From: Stentor coeruleus
Lineage: Eukaryota > Ciliophora > Heterotrichea > Heterotrichida > Stentoridae
Direction of reading: 5' to 3'
Length of the DNA: 64,000 nucleotides
Assembly (NCBI GenBank): GCA_001970955.1
Contig: MPUH01000009.1
Coordinates: 62,001 to 126,000 of the forward strand
This document shows positions 38,617-48,528 of the stretch, in pieces; positions within the stretch are counted from its first letter, which is position 1; each line of letters opens with the position of its first letter. Under the pieces are notes generated by a model. It saw nothing but the letters and a program-made list of their open reading frames with translations. It searched no databases and was not told the DNA's origin. The translations under genes and the position numbers were made by a program.

Positions 38617-40527
38617 TTACTCTTCATAAGCAATTTTACCCCTTAAATAAACCCTTTTAATCTTCCCCATAAGTCCTTGTCCAGCATAAGGTGAAGTTGC
38701 ATAATAACTATAATCAACCGAAATTCTTGACTTTTCTCTCGGGTTCCATACAATAAGATCAGCGATTTTTCCTTTACAAATCGATCCTCTACAATCATTA
38801 ACCCCTAATATTTGTGCTGGATATAAACTCATCCATTTAGCAAGTCTAACAATATAATGTTCTAATTGATCATTGCTTGAAACTGGTTTATTTAATATAA
38901 ACCAAACAGATTGTAAAGTACATCCAAGACTAGAAATCCCATTAAGCGCAGTTTGAAAATTCTTAGTAAGTTTATGATGTGGGGAAATATATGCATGACA
39001 TGAACTTATATTATCAATTCCTTTCATTTTTAGTAAATCCCATAATAAATTGCTATTGGCTGAGTTTCTAACTGGAGGGTTGTTTTTAAATTTTGTATCA
39101 CCAGGATTGATACAGGAACTAGTAAAACATAAATTTATTCCTGAAACTTCGCATGTGATTTTTTTATATTTTTTTTTACCTTTGCGGATTAGGTTTATTG
39201 CTAAAGCTGATGATAAACCTGTAAAATGCATTTGACTTGTCTCGTTTAGGCAGTCAAGAACTTTTTTAACACCTGTGGTTTCCCAGTCTACAGGATAGTT
39301 TGCTAGATGATGGGTGTAATCACAGACAACATCAACTTTAGGCTCAGATTTTATGACTAATGGCTTTAAGGGAAATGGTTGAGGACGGTTAGAAATCCGA
39401 GAGATAAGAGATGAGGAACTGGGGAAAGGAGCTGGGGACATTGGGTTTATAGGTGAGGCTGGTAAAGGTGGAAGGCTAATTTCTGTTTCGAAATTTGTAC
39501 AAGATTGGGTTTTCTTAGGGGGTTCATAATTTGTTGACCCTGAATTCGCATAGGTCAAAGCTTCAGCTTTGACTAAATCTTCATGGTTTTGCTGAGAATT
39601 TCTTATCCTTAAATCAAGATCATCATAAATATTCACTAATCCTATGTTTTTATTTGTGGCCATACTTTCCTCATAACTTTTTTTCTCAGTTATGACAATC
39701 TTAGAAATATCAGGTATATCGGGTTGTGAGTTTCGATATTGAAAAGCTTTTAAATCTCCACCACTTACATTTACTGAAATTCCTTGATCAGAAAGATTTG
39801 TTAATATAGGATTTTTTGCTAAAGGTGAATCTTCTTCTGAACTTTCTTGAGAATCAACAGGACTTTTAGTAGAATCTTGTGGAAAGGCTGAAGCGAAACT
39901 GGAAAACGAGCTTTTTTCAGCTGTTTCTCTATTTTCAACTTCTTCAAGTCGTAAAGGTGAAGCCATATATAGCATGCGTGGATCAGGTAATGTAGGATCA
40001 ATAATTAAAGGTAAGTTTTTTTTCTGAGCTTTAGATAAAGTGTATTCAAGATGTGTTATTGATTTGATTTGTGGTGCTGGGGGGAAAAGGTACATTTTAA
40101 GTCCAGAGGTTTTAGATGGGAGTGATTCAAAATCAGTTCCTTCATGGACTACTTCTAATGGAAACACATCACAATAAAGATTCTCGTTTTCTGAATTTAG
40201 TTGTTTATAGTAGCCTTGCTCTACCACAATCAATGTTACACCTCCTGCTATTGCTTGCTTGGTTAGATCTGATAGTGTTTCCCATTCTGTACGGGATGAT
40301 GTATCTATAAGCCCTGGAGATATGTAGTAATCTTCATAGTTTGTTGGGTTCCAATCTTTGTATGTTTTGTATAGATCGGAAATTGCAGTTTCTTCTTTGA
40401 CTAAAATAACTTCGTGAATAATCTCATCTAAGATTAAGATTATCCCTGGTTGAGGATATCTGTTGTTTTTTAAAGTATTGTGGCCGGTTAATACTATGTG
40501 CTTGCTTACTAGGCCTTGTCTTGACAT
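38617..40527 (-). CDS. Allantoinase/dihydropyrimidinase-fold pseudoenzyme with disordered insert
   Basis: Seen: 636 residues from the ATG at 40527. Fold landmarks are clear: SPGLIDTSSRTEWE with AIAGGVTLIVVEQ at the start, LIRKG, FKNNPPVRNSANSNLLWDLL in the middle, and PAQILGVNDCRGSICKGKIADLIVWNP plus PYAGQGLMGKIKRVYLRG at the end. The metal site is lost: the D-x-H-x-H motif reads DTSSR (75-79), the usual His in the following strands is missing (FTGLSSA, LPLIIDPT), and the SDHSP Asp motif reads SSCHAYI. The Lys that is carboxylated in active enzymes may remain (Lys144, SGLKMYL). A Ser/Pro-rich insert fills about 190-410. Inferred: catalytically dead, perhaps structural like the CRMP proteins. 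A longer ORF start beyond 40527 is an assembly artefact. Confidence 0.85.
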   Translation of the reverse strand: MSRQGLVSKHIVLTGHNTLKNNRYPQPGIILILDEIIHEVILVKEETAISDLYKTYKDWNPTNYEDYYISPGLIDTSSRTEWETLSDLTKQAIAGGVTLIVVEQGYYKQLNSENENLYCDVFPLEVVHEGTDFESLPSKTSGLKMYLFPPAPQIKSITHLEYTLSKAQKKNLPLIIDPTLPDPRMLYMASPLRLEEVENRETAEKSSFSSFASAFPQDSTKSPVDSQESSEEDSPLAKNPILTNLSDQGISVNVSGGDLKAFQYRNSQPDIPDISKIVITEKKSYEESMATNKNIGLVNIYDDLDLRIRNSQQNHEDLVKAEALTYANSGSTNYEPPKKTQSCTNFETEISLPPLPASPINPMSPAPFPSSSSLISRISNRPQPFPLKPLVIKSEPKVDVVCDYTHHLANYPVDWETTGVKKVLDCLNETSQMHFTGLSSALAINLIRKGKKKYKKITCEVSGINLCFTSSCINPGDTKFKNNPPVRNSANSNLLWDLLKMKGIDNISSCHAYISPHHKLTKNFQTALNGISSLGCTLQSVWFILNKPVSSNDQLEHYIVRLAKWMSLYPAQILGVNDCRGSICKGKIADLIVWNPREKSRISVDYSYYATSPYAGQGLMGKIKRVYLRGKIAYEE

Positions 40528-40703
40528 GATAATTTTATTACAAAATATCTTTAGAGAAGAGATTTGGATGACTAGGATTAGGATTAGGATTAATAATGTN
40601 AATACTATGTGCTTGCTTACTAGGCCTTGTCTTGACATGATAATTTTATTACAAAATATCTTTAAAGAAGAGATTTGGATGACTAGGATTAGGATTAATA
40701 ATG
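40490..40703. repeat. Direct duplication around a single N (assembly join) with length-variable GGATTA repeat
   Basis: Copies at 40490-40598 and 40601-40703, N at 40600. They differ by one base and by one GGATTA unit (three versus two). It duplicates the start of the pseudoenzyme gene. Confidence 0.9.
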
Positions 40704-41192
40704 CTTTTTTTTGAAAGCTTGTTGTGTAAAGGGGAAAAGGTTTGGGTTTTTTAAAGATTTAAAAAGATGAGTGGAAGTTAATGATAAGGGATTATATAAA
40801 TTTGGTTGTGTTTGTGATTTTTTTGATGTAGATATAAGCTGGTTTTAGAGATAAAAATGGATTGAATGACTGGAATTAATTGGTTTGGAAAATAATTTAG
40901 AAGTATAGAGTATTAACTATTTGTTTAAATAGTGGGATAGATGATTTATAAAGTTTGAGAGATTAAGTGTATTATGATATTGTATATTCTTTATAGAATA
41001 AGCCATTTAAAATACAAAATTCCCCATATCAAGCGCTCACCACTAAATCCATCAATAAATCATTAAACCAAACAAAATCCATTTAAAATTCTTCAACCCA
41101 AACCCTTCCTCTTCCCTAAAAAATCCTAACCTCACCCAAACCCTTCCAACTTCAAAAATCCTTCAAACAAATTTTCTAATCCTATTTAAATA
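40704..41192. other. Divergent intergenic region
   Basis: 40704-40960 is C-poor (leader of the minus pseudoenzyme gene); 41010-41190 is nearly G-free (leader of the plus gene). No other gene seen. Confidence 0.5.
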
Positions 41193-42359
41193 ATGTCTAA
41201 AACAAGAGGGAAAAGCACCGAAAAACTAGCCCAAAAACTTAACCTGTCAACTAAAATTCAATCTAAATCTCCATCATCCAGCAAACTAAGACCAAAACTC
41301 ACTCAAGGTAACTCCACAACCACAAATGATCAAAGCCATATAAGAAAATGGTTTAAATCCAAAATTTCTTTAACAAAACACTTCGAAGAAAAAGTAAAAC
41401 AACTTGAAATATCTCGGGCAGCACTTGAATCCAAAGGAAAACATCGTCATAGTGAATTCCTTAACACCCAATCAAAATCTAAACCCCAAAAAAAAACTAC
41501 TACCAATACCCAGCTTTCCAATTCTTATCATAACAAAATATCCCTTAAAAAAGGTCTAAATGCATCATCTGATTGTTTAAACTCAACAACTTTTGAAGGA
41601 ACTGATGCAATAAAAACATCAGATACTACAAAAAAATATAGTACAGGGCTTTTAGATTTACATAGTCTTGATTCAAGCTGTAACTTAAAACCTTTTTTAG
41701 AAATGCCAATAAATAGCCCGAAAAACCCAAACACAAACCTTTCAATTTTCGAATTAGAAAAAACTCCTGGGTTTAAAATCCAGAAATCCTTGTCAGTGAG
41801 TAAAAAAAAGAAAACTAAAGCTTTAGGGAAAAAGAAAAAAATGTGTGTTGAGTCTAAGAAAAGTGATAATGAAAGTTTTGTTGAACAGTTAAAATGCTTT
41901 TTAGAGGGACTTACTGCAAAGAATTCTGAAAAACCGTCGGAGATTAGAGATTTGTCTGAGTTTCTAAAAAGTGGTGAAAGAAGTGATGATAATGAGGATG
42001 TGTTTAATAAAAAGTTATCGGAAATGACTAGCGAGCATGAACGGAAAGTGAAATCTCTTGAAGAACATATATCAGAGCTTAAAAAAGATAATGATAAACT
42101 TAAATCGCTTTTGATGTTGAAAAAAGCTTGTGATGAAGTACAGAGCACTAGGCATTTACAGTTAAATAAAGATCCTGCTGATTGTAATAAAGCTTATTAT
42201 TCGTTGACTAAAGCATTTTATTCGTTGCAAGATGAGAATTTGAGTTTGGCGAAACAGTTAAAAGAGGCACTTTGTAGCAAATGTAAAGCTTTTATCAATA
42301 CCAATAATGTACTTTCTGATAAAATTGTAAGACTTCGCACATACTTGAATTCTGAATAA
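41193..42359 (+). CDS. Unrecognised coiled-coil protein (388 aa)
   Basis: Seen: ATG to TAA. The first 230 residues are basic, Ser/Lys/Thr-rich and disordered (KSKSPSSSKLRPK-like, later KKKKTKALGKKKK at about 204-216). Residues 275-310 form a coiled coil (SEHERKVKSLEEHISELKKDNDKL), and 330-388 is a second helical segment ending KIVRLRTYLNSE. No family recognised. Composition fits a structural or cytoskeletal linker; that is inference only. Confidence 0.7.
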   Translation: MSKTRGKSTEKLAQKLNLSTKIQSKSPSSSKLRPKLTQGNSTTTNDQSHIRKWFKSKISLTKHFEEKVKQLEISRAALESKGKHRHSEFLNTQSKSKPQKKTTTNTQLSNSYHNKISLKKGLNASSDCLNSTTFEGTDAIKTSDTTKKYSTGLLDLHSLDSSCNLKPFLEMPINSPKNPNTNLSIFELEKTPGFKIQKSLSVSKKKKTKALGKKKKMCVESKKSDNESFVEQLKCFLEGLTAKNSEKPSEIRDLSEFLKSGERSDDNEDVFNKKLSEMTSEHERKVKSLEEHISELKKDNDKLKSLLMLKKACDEVQSTRHLQLNKDPADCNKAYYSLTKAFYSLQDENLSLAKQLKEALCSKCKAFINTNNVLSDKIVRLRTYLNSE

Positions 42360-42612
42360 CTATGATTAAAATGAATGCATTTGATTTTTATATTTAGCTA
42401 AAAAAAAATTAATCAGATTTTATAAGTTTAAGAATTATGTTAAAACTAAGTTGTATATTGGCAATTTAATCATCAATTCATAAGAAAGGAATTAAAGGCT
42501 ATGTATGATTAATTTGGTTGTTATTTTGTTTAAAACGTCAAGACGATCTTTTATTAAGTAATTATGTTATTTTAATTACTATGAACTTTAATAACTCGAA
42601 TATATTTCTTGA

Positions 42613-43201
42613 TCAAAAGGTTATGCAAGTGCATGCTCCTTTAATAACTTCTGTTCGTTTAGACTCAAAAATTCTCAGCTGAAGAGTGAAAGCTGAATTT
42701 GGACAAGCTATCGAATGGATTCGACTTAAATGTCGATAGGCTTTCTCATAAGTCATACCACATTTTCCAATGAGAAATGCAATAACTACAGCAGAACTTC
42801 GTGAAATTCCTTTATTGCAATGAACAAGAACGTTTTCTCCTGAAATCAATGCATTACTTATGAAATCTATAGCTTCTTCTAAACATGGGTTAATGTCAAA
42901 CCATTTCATATCTATAACATCAAGCTTGCAGTACTTAAAATCATTAGGAAATTTTGGGTTTAGTTCTTTAGCACATATAAGTATTTGAGTAATGTTATGA
43001 TCCAATAAAAAAACTCTATTNAAAATCATTAGGAAATTTTGGGTTTAGTTCTTTAGCACATATAAGTATTTGAGTAATGTTATGATCCAATAAAAAAACT
43101 CTATTAGAAGCACATGATGAATCTCCTATAAACACACCAGGGATGACTTTGTGGAAATTTTGCGACATATCTTTCTTTAAAATGATTATTAAATTATTCA
43201 T
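42613..43201 (-). CDS. Dual-specificity phosphatase
   Basis: Seen: the gene is interrupted by an 84-bp assembly duplication plus one N; without it the reading frame is 504 nt, 167 residues. The signature HCNKGISRSS fits HC-x5-R-S/T with catalytic Cys and Arg intact, followed by AVVIAFLIGKCGMTYEKAY, typical of atypical DUSPs. The general acid Asp is likely in DVIDMKWFDI. The N-terminal KVIPGVFIGDSSCASN is the usual DUSP entry strand. No extra domains. Known: such enzymes dephosphorylate Ser/Thr/Tyr of MAP kinases or other targets. Convergent with the previous gene, 253 bp apart. The start could be the later Met of KKDMSQNF. Confidence 0.88.
42937..43105. repeat. Direct duplication around a single N inside the phosphatase gene (assembly join)
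   Basis: 84-bp copies at 42937-43020 and 43022-43105, N at 43021. The duplication plus N is 85 nt and breaks the frame artificially. Confidence 0.9.
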
Positions 43202-44351
43202 AGCTTCTTATAAAATCCTCATATTGGATTGATTTATTTTTTATATTGGATACAATTTTTGTTAATCGTCAGTTTTTTAATTTTTTTTTTTATGAAGAAT
43301 TAGTTGAGCTTGTTAAAACTTTGAGAGAATAAAACTATGATACAGTTATTGTATAGTCATGCTTATGCTTGAATATTTACTTTACTCTTTTATAATTTTG
43401 GGTGAAAATTTTCAATGTTTGACCTTAACAAACAAAGGTTTTTCTATTTGTATTTATAAGGGATTTGATTGTAGTGCATTTTAGTCTGACAGATTTGCCA
43501 CTAATTTTCAGGTTAACCTTTTTTTCGATGCAAAGTATAGGATGATTTAACCAAAGTTTTTTCCATGTAAGGTGCTGATGTGATAGAAAAATTTAGTTTT
43601 TATCAAAGACTGAAGTTTGATTTGGTTTGAATGCTTGAATATTTTAAAAAGTTGAATATATAAAAGGTCTTACTTATATACGTAAAATTTTTACTAGGAA
43701 TGATTATGCATATAAATATATATTTAAGAGGTCAATCTAGCCATAGCTGTATAACTNAATGATTATGCATATAAATATATATTTAAGAGGTCAATCTAGC
43801 CATAGCTGTATAACTACAACAATCTTCTAACCAGCAGATTTTATTTTTGTTTATAAAAAAAGTATTATCTATTCCTAACATAATTTCTTTATCAAGCTTA
43901 ATACCATTTTTTATTTGAAATAATATAAGGATATTGAATTTGGTTTCTTGAAATATACAGATATTATTTTGATATTTAAACTAAAGGTTAAACAATAATA
44001 AAAAATTTACTAATAATTACATGAAAAACATGCCAAAAGTTATAATCCTCAGAAGAAAAATCTCACTAAAGCATAATTTATTAGCCTAAAAATCCCTCCT
44101 TGTAACTAGTTTTAAGCTTTCCCTTTAATCATAATAATATTCACACTTTATTTAATTAAATTATACACTTAATTTTAACAAAACAATCATTATATCTTAT
44201 ATCATAACCATAATAAATTTCCAATCCACTAATCACAATCACAATTTCCCTTCTATTCTCTAACAAAAAAAAAGCAAACTTACTAGCATTCCAAACTATA
44301 AACTCTCCCATATTTGTTGTCAAAATTTAAAATATTCTATAACAACATAAT
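43202..44351. other. Divergent intergenic region with an assembly join
   Basis: G/T-rich on the left (leader of the phosphatase) and A/C-rich on the right from 44020 (leader of the plus gene). Contains the 43699-43815 duplication. No gene seen. Confidence 0.5.
43699..43815. repeat. Direct duplication around a single N (assembly join)
   Basis: 58-bp copies at 43699-43756 and 43758-43815, N at 43757, apparently identical. Confidence 0.9.
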
Positions 44352-45587
44352 ATGGCCATTAGGAAATCTGTGAATTTTAAAGACGACATCGACGTATCTC
44401 TGTTTTTTGTAAACCAGCCACCAAACCTTAAGCTAGAAATATTTACTCAAGAAATCAATGATTTTCACGAAGAGCTTATTCCAAAAAAAATCCCTGCTGT
44501 ATGCGAGATATACACTATTGATGACAACGATTCTGATGAAGAAAAGGAAGAGCAAAAACCAGACCCTTTGAAGTTTGTTGACATGGAAGAGATTTGCAAT
44601 GTAGAATCACATTTTTTAATATACATAGAAAGCCCTGGTGAGGAAATCGCTGAAGTCATCAAATCTTTGATGAAGTTTTTTAAGGATGACGATATCCAAA
44701 CCCTTACAGTTGTAAGACCAACAAGAAAAAAAGACCATGGCGATGATTTTAGAATTGGATATGAAGGGGTTATAGTTGGAGTAACCTTTTCTGAGACTGA
44801 AAATTCTGCAAGATACATTATTGATGATAGACAATTACGAATACCAAACATTTCAAGTGCGAAAATCATTCCAGGAAGCCGTGGCGAGCATATATGGAAA
44901 AAATACCAAGTCGGGAAAATGTTCTTGCAAGGGTTTTTTTTTGTTGGTTTAGATATGGTGGACATAGCCCCCGAACGACTTTGTTATTTATGTTCATTCC
45001 CTAAATCTTATACTCATGAGATTATTAAGAAAGAAATCCAATCTCATGTTGAATATGAAGTTGTACATATAATTTCTAATCCTTTTGAACAAAGATCAAT
45101 AGTCAGACTTGAGTTTAGTAAAGAAGATATTGTTAGAATGCTTATAAGAAGGTGTATGAGTTTTGAAGGAAAACCTGTACTTATTCTTCCTTGTAAAGAC
45201 AGGACACCTGTTGAACAGATTTATATGAAACATCAAGTAATTGTTTCTGGGTATACTAATGCGATTAACCCTAAAGAATTCATTAGAATATTGACTAATA
45301 GTTTTGGCCCATTAGCAGAACTTAATATAAATTTCGAAGGTTTTGATTGCTTAGTTGTGTTTCAGCAAGCTTTGGCTGCTGAAAGCTGTGTACGGAAAAA
45401 GGAAATCTTTGTTAAAAACCTTAAAGTCAAATTCTTACCAGCTATGAAACCTTATAGATTAACTGGACTTAAGTTCCATAAAGGATTTTTTAATACTGCA
45501 ACTCCAGAAAGACCTTTACCGATATTCCCAGCTTCTTATTCATTTGAAGTCCCTTCTGATATTGATAAAAAGCTATTAAATGTTTAA
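44352..45587 (+). CDS. Protein with RRM-like repeats in its C-terminal half (411 aa)
   Basis: Seen: ATG to TAA. An acidic segment (DDNDSDEEKEEQ) lies near residue 60. Two alpha/beta units of about 75 residues fill the C-terminal half: RLCYLCSFPKSYTHEIIKKEIQ to GKPVLILP, and HQVIVSGYTNAINPKEFIRIL to KNLKVKFLP. Each has strand-helix-strand-strand-helix-strand order like an RRM, with hydrophobic RNP2-like strands but few of the aromatic RNP1 residues. An upstream beta-rich part (GYEGVIVGVTFSE, YIIDDRQLRIP) is unassigned. RNA binding is therefore plausible but not shown. Confidence 0.6.
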   Translation: MAIRKSVNFKDDIDVSLFFVNQPPNLKLEIFTQEINDFHEELIPKKIPAVCEIYTIDDNDSDEEKEEQKPDPLKFVDMEEICNVESHFLIYIESPGEEIAEVIKSLMKFFKDDDIQTLTVVRPTRKKDHGDDFRIGYEGVIVGVTFSETENSARYIIDDRQLRIPNISSAKIIPGSRGEHIWKKYQVGKMFLQGFFFVGLDMVDIAPERLCYLCSFPKSYTHEIIKKEIQSHVEYEVVHIISNPFEQRSIVRLEFSKEDIVRMLIRRCMSFEGKPVLILPCKDRTPVEQIYMKHQVIVSGYTNAINPKEFIRILTNSFGPLAELNINFEGFDCLVVFQQALAAESCVRKKEIFVKNLKVKFLPAMKPYRLTGLKFHKGFFNTATPERPLPIFPASYSFEVPSDIDKKLLNV

Positions 45588-46412
45588 AGTACTTCATATC
45601 GTGATTAACATTTTTTGTTTTAATTACTTAGATTCTTTTATTATTCATCATATATGGGCTAGTTTGAAATATTATAAGTAAATAGGATGTTCATAGATTT
45701 ATTAAATTTAAATACTATTAAATAAAAAATACTTATTTCTTTTCTGTTAAAGTTGAAAATAGTATGATTTAATATTTTCTTCTTTTTAAAACTTAATTAT
45801 ATAAGCTTAAACTTTTCTTAATAAGTGTTCTATATCCCATAAAGCCAAAAAAAAACTTTGATGTTTATTTAGTATATTTTAAAGATTATGATAAATGTGA
45901 AGAATAGGGTTGATTATACATTGGAAAATATACACTTTGATATAGTGATAATTCATCATGATTTTTCTTGTCTGTGAAGTTTCAGATTTCGTATCTTATT
46001 ACGAAAATGATAAGAATTTTTAAGGTTATCGATATTTATCAAGTAGCTAATAAGAGAAGTAAGTTTAGATTGTATCATGTCTTAGCGGTTAGATCAAAAA
46101 GTGAGTTTGCACTCAAATTACAAGTCTTTTGATATAAAGCTTAAAATATTAGGTATATACATCAAAAATGATTTTAGGATACTTATAGGTAGTTAATCGA
46201 TAGTTGTAGCTAAAAATCATAGTTAACTATTTTTGATTTATTTTATATATAATCTACCAACTATCAAATAATACAAAATTATATCTTCGGTATACTCTCA
46301 ATGATTTCATAAAATTTCTCATCTTGCAATGCGGCTCAAAATCTTGACTTACTTTTTTATGATTTTCTTTCTATTTCGAATTTGATATCAAGATGAATAG
46401 CTACTATAATAT
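45588..46412. other. Intergenic, AT-rich
   Basis: No open frame or motif supported. G/T-rich 3' flank for the first ~100 bp, then mixed AT-rich DNA. Confidence 0.5.
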
Positions 46413-47291
46413 ATGGAGGACCTCAATCTCAAAAGTGAGAATACATATTCTACCCCAGTACTCTTTGGTAAGCCTAATGTGCGTAGTTCTCTTATAAATT
46501 CCCCATACAACGAAAAACTTCAAAGATTCTATTCTTTGAAGAGTGTCCATAAAATGAAACTTCCACGAACTAAAAGCAAAACTCAAATTGTATCTAGCTT
46601 TACATCGCCCCAGGATTTAAAAGTACCCCAAGCACAAATGAAATTCCAAAAACTTAACCCTGAAACTCTTAATCTTCCAGATCGAATCTCAGAGCCACTT
46701 CTCAGTAATTTTAAAATCGCTCTCCAATCAGAGGGCATATCAAACAAAGTATTTCCAAAAATTATTTGTGAAATATTAGACAGTATTTCTGCACTAATTC
46801 CAAGTTTACAAGATATTTTCCAGGGGCTTAAAAAAACAATAATTTCACACGAATCCTTAAGTACTGTAGTTAATGCTAATAAAGAAATAATTGAAAAACT
46901 AAAGATTGAGAATTTAAAACAGAGGGGAACTTTAGAAAACCTTCAAAAAGAAAAAATGATACTTGTAAGAAAACTTGATAAATCTGTTGAGATTATAAAT
47001 GAACTTAATAATTCTAAAGAAGAATTAGAGAGAAAACTACAGACAATTGAAAATAAATATAATCTTTCTCCTAATATGAACTTTGAATATAAAAGTGTTA
47101 TTGGAAATATACTTAAACAGAATGAGAAAATTAATTTTCAGAAGCAGCAGATTAAGGATCTACTTTATAATGAAATTAAGATGAAAAAAGTATTTGAGAA
47201 AATTATAATGAAAGGAATTGATATCAGCGAGATTATTAAGGATGTTAATGAAGAACTTACTTTTGATAGCAAATCGAAGAATATTAATTAA
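46413..47291 (+). CDS. Coiled-coil protein, tandem paralog 1 of 3 (292 aa)
   Basis: Seen: ATG to TAA. The N-terminal 95 residues are basic and disordered, with SPYNEKL near residue 30. About 105-150 is a conserved helical block (FPKIICEILDSISALIPSLQDIFQGLKKTI), then coiled coil 160-245, with the family motif KEKMILVRKLDKSVEIINEL, and an end block (QNEKINFQKQQIKDLL, then EIKMKKVFEKIIMKGIDISEI). The two following plus-strand genes share the same blocks in the same order. No outside family recognised. Confidence 0.75.
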   Translation: MEDLNLKSENTYSTPVLFGKPNVRSSLINSPYNEKLQRFYSLKSVHKMKLPRTKSKTQIVSSFTSPQDLKVPQAQMKFQKLNPETLNLPDRISEPLLSNFKIALQSEGISNKVFPKIICEILDSISALIPSLQDIFQGLKKTIISHESLSTVVNANKEIIEKLKIENLKQRGTLENLQKEKMILVRKLDKSVEIINELNNSKEELERKLQTIENKYNLSPNMNFEYKSVIGNILKQNEKINFQKQQIKDLLYNEIKMKKVFEKIIMKGIDISEIIKDVNEELTFDSKSKNIN

Positions 47292-47682
47292 AGCTTTGTT
47301 TTATTTATATTAAAATATATGCTAGGATTAGAAAAATTCATAAAGATTAATTGACTTAGGGTAATGAGTTTTTTTGATTAAAATTGATGTTTGATAGTTC
47401 TAAGTACCTTTGGAAAATTTTCACAAATCATTCTGATAAATATCTAACCTATTTCAAAATTCATTTGCAACTTATTTACTTAAGTTGAAATATAGTATAG
47501 TATTACAAATTAAAAGTCAACACACAACTGAGAATAAATATATCCATATTTCCCAGCTAAAAAAATTTTTTTTTTCCATAGCTTTTGTCTTTTCATATAG
47601 TCTAGTTTTTCATACAAAATAATTTTACATTTTGACACTGGTTTTTACTGAAATATGGTTAAATACGACTATAAAAATATAC
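47292..47682. other. Intergenic between paralogs 1 and 2
   Basis: AT-rich with no supported gene. A TTG-started extension of the next ORF (47632-47682) is open but lacks an ATG. Confidence 0.5.
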
Positions 47683-48528
47683 ATGAACGATCAAAGCAAA
47701 AACTTGAAAAGCCTTTCAAGAAATACTTCAGCTATTTTAAAACACACAAAAGAACATTTCAAAATATCCCAGTCTCCATACTTACTAAAACTTAGCAGGG
47801 TCACTAAACTTATCCCAAAGTTGGATTCGCTACAAAAAAAAAGAAACCAATCCTCGAAAATCTATACAGACTCACCTTCAAACTTATCAAAATTTAAAAG
47901 TGAGGCATATAGCCAAGATTCATCATTGAGTATCTCAAGTAGCAATGCAATATTTTTCCAGGAAAGATTTGAAAGCCGCTTAGAAGAGTTATCAAAACAA
48001 CAAACTGCACCAAAAGAGCGATTTTTGATGTTTTTAGAAATATTTGATGAAATAACAGAATTTCTTGGCCCATTTAGAAGTATTTTGAAAATAATCAAAC
48101 AGGGAATTCTTAGAACTGTAGAACAATCACTAGTTGATATTGGTAATCAACTGAAATTAGAAGATTCATATGAAAAACTTGAAAAAAACATTTTGGCACT
48201 AAATAAAGATAAAGCGATTCTAGTAAAAAAAATCAATAATGCTGTTAATGAACTACAAGAAACAATAAAAACTAAAGAAGATATAACTAAATATGCTGAA
48301 GGACTTGAGAGAAAAATAAAACTTTTAGAGTTGGATTTTGATAAAGTCCAGATGATTGAAAATCTTAATAAGCAATCTGAAATTATTAAAAGACAAACTA
48401 AAAAAATTGAATCAAAGATACTAAATGAAATGAAATTGAAAATGATAATTCACAAACTTATAGACTGCAGTGATGCGAATTTATCAGATATTATAGAAGA
48501 AGTTAAAAATGAATTAGGGAATTTTTAG
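47683..48528 (+). CDS. Coiled-coil protein, tandem paralog 2 of 3 (281 aa)
   Basis: Start chosen at the ATG at 47683 (MNDQSKNLKSLS); the open frame runs 51 nt further upstream only to a TTG. The resulting length, 281 residues, equals that of paralog 3. SPYLLKL sits near residue 40 as in the other two. The conserved block FLEIFDEITEFLGPFRSILKIIKQGI matches paralog 3 closely, then KDKAILVKKINNAVNEL, and the end block MIENLNKQSEIIKRQTKKI plus KLIDCSDANLSDIIEEV. Likely an elongated structural protein; role unknown. Confidence 0.78.
   Translation: MNDQSKNLKSLSRNTSAILKHTKEHFKISQSPYLLKLSRVTKLIPKLDSLQKKRNQSSKIYTDSPSNLSKFKSEAYSQDSSLSISSSNAIFFQERFESRLEELSKQQTAPKERFLMFLEIFDEITEFLGPFRSILKIIKQGILRTVEQSLVDIGNQLKLEDSYEKLEKNILALNKDKAILVKKINNAVNELQETIKTKEDITKYAEGLERKIKLLELDFDKVQMIENLNKQSEIIKRQTKKIESKILNEMKLKMIIHKLIDCSDANLSDIIEEVKNELGNF

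Noticed and set aside
40528-40638. N-terminal extension of the allantoinase-like protein
   Set aside because: Created by the N join, which repeats the true start MSRQGLVSKH.
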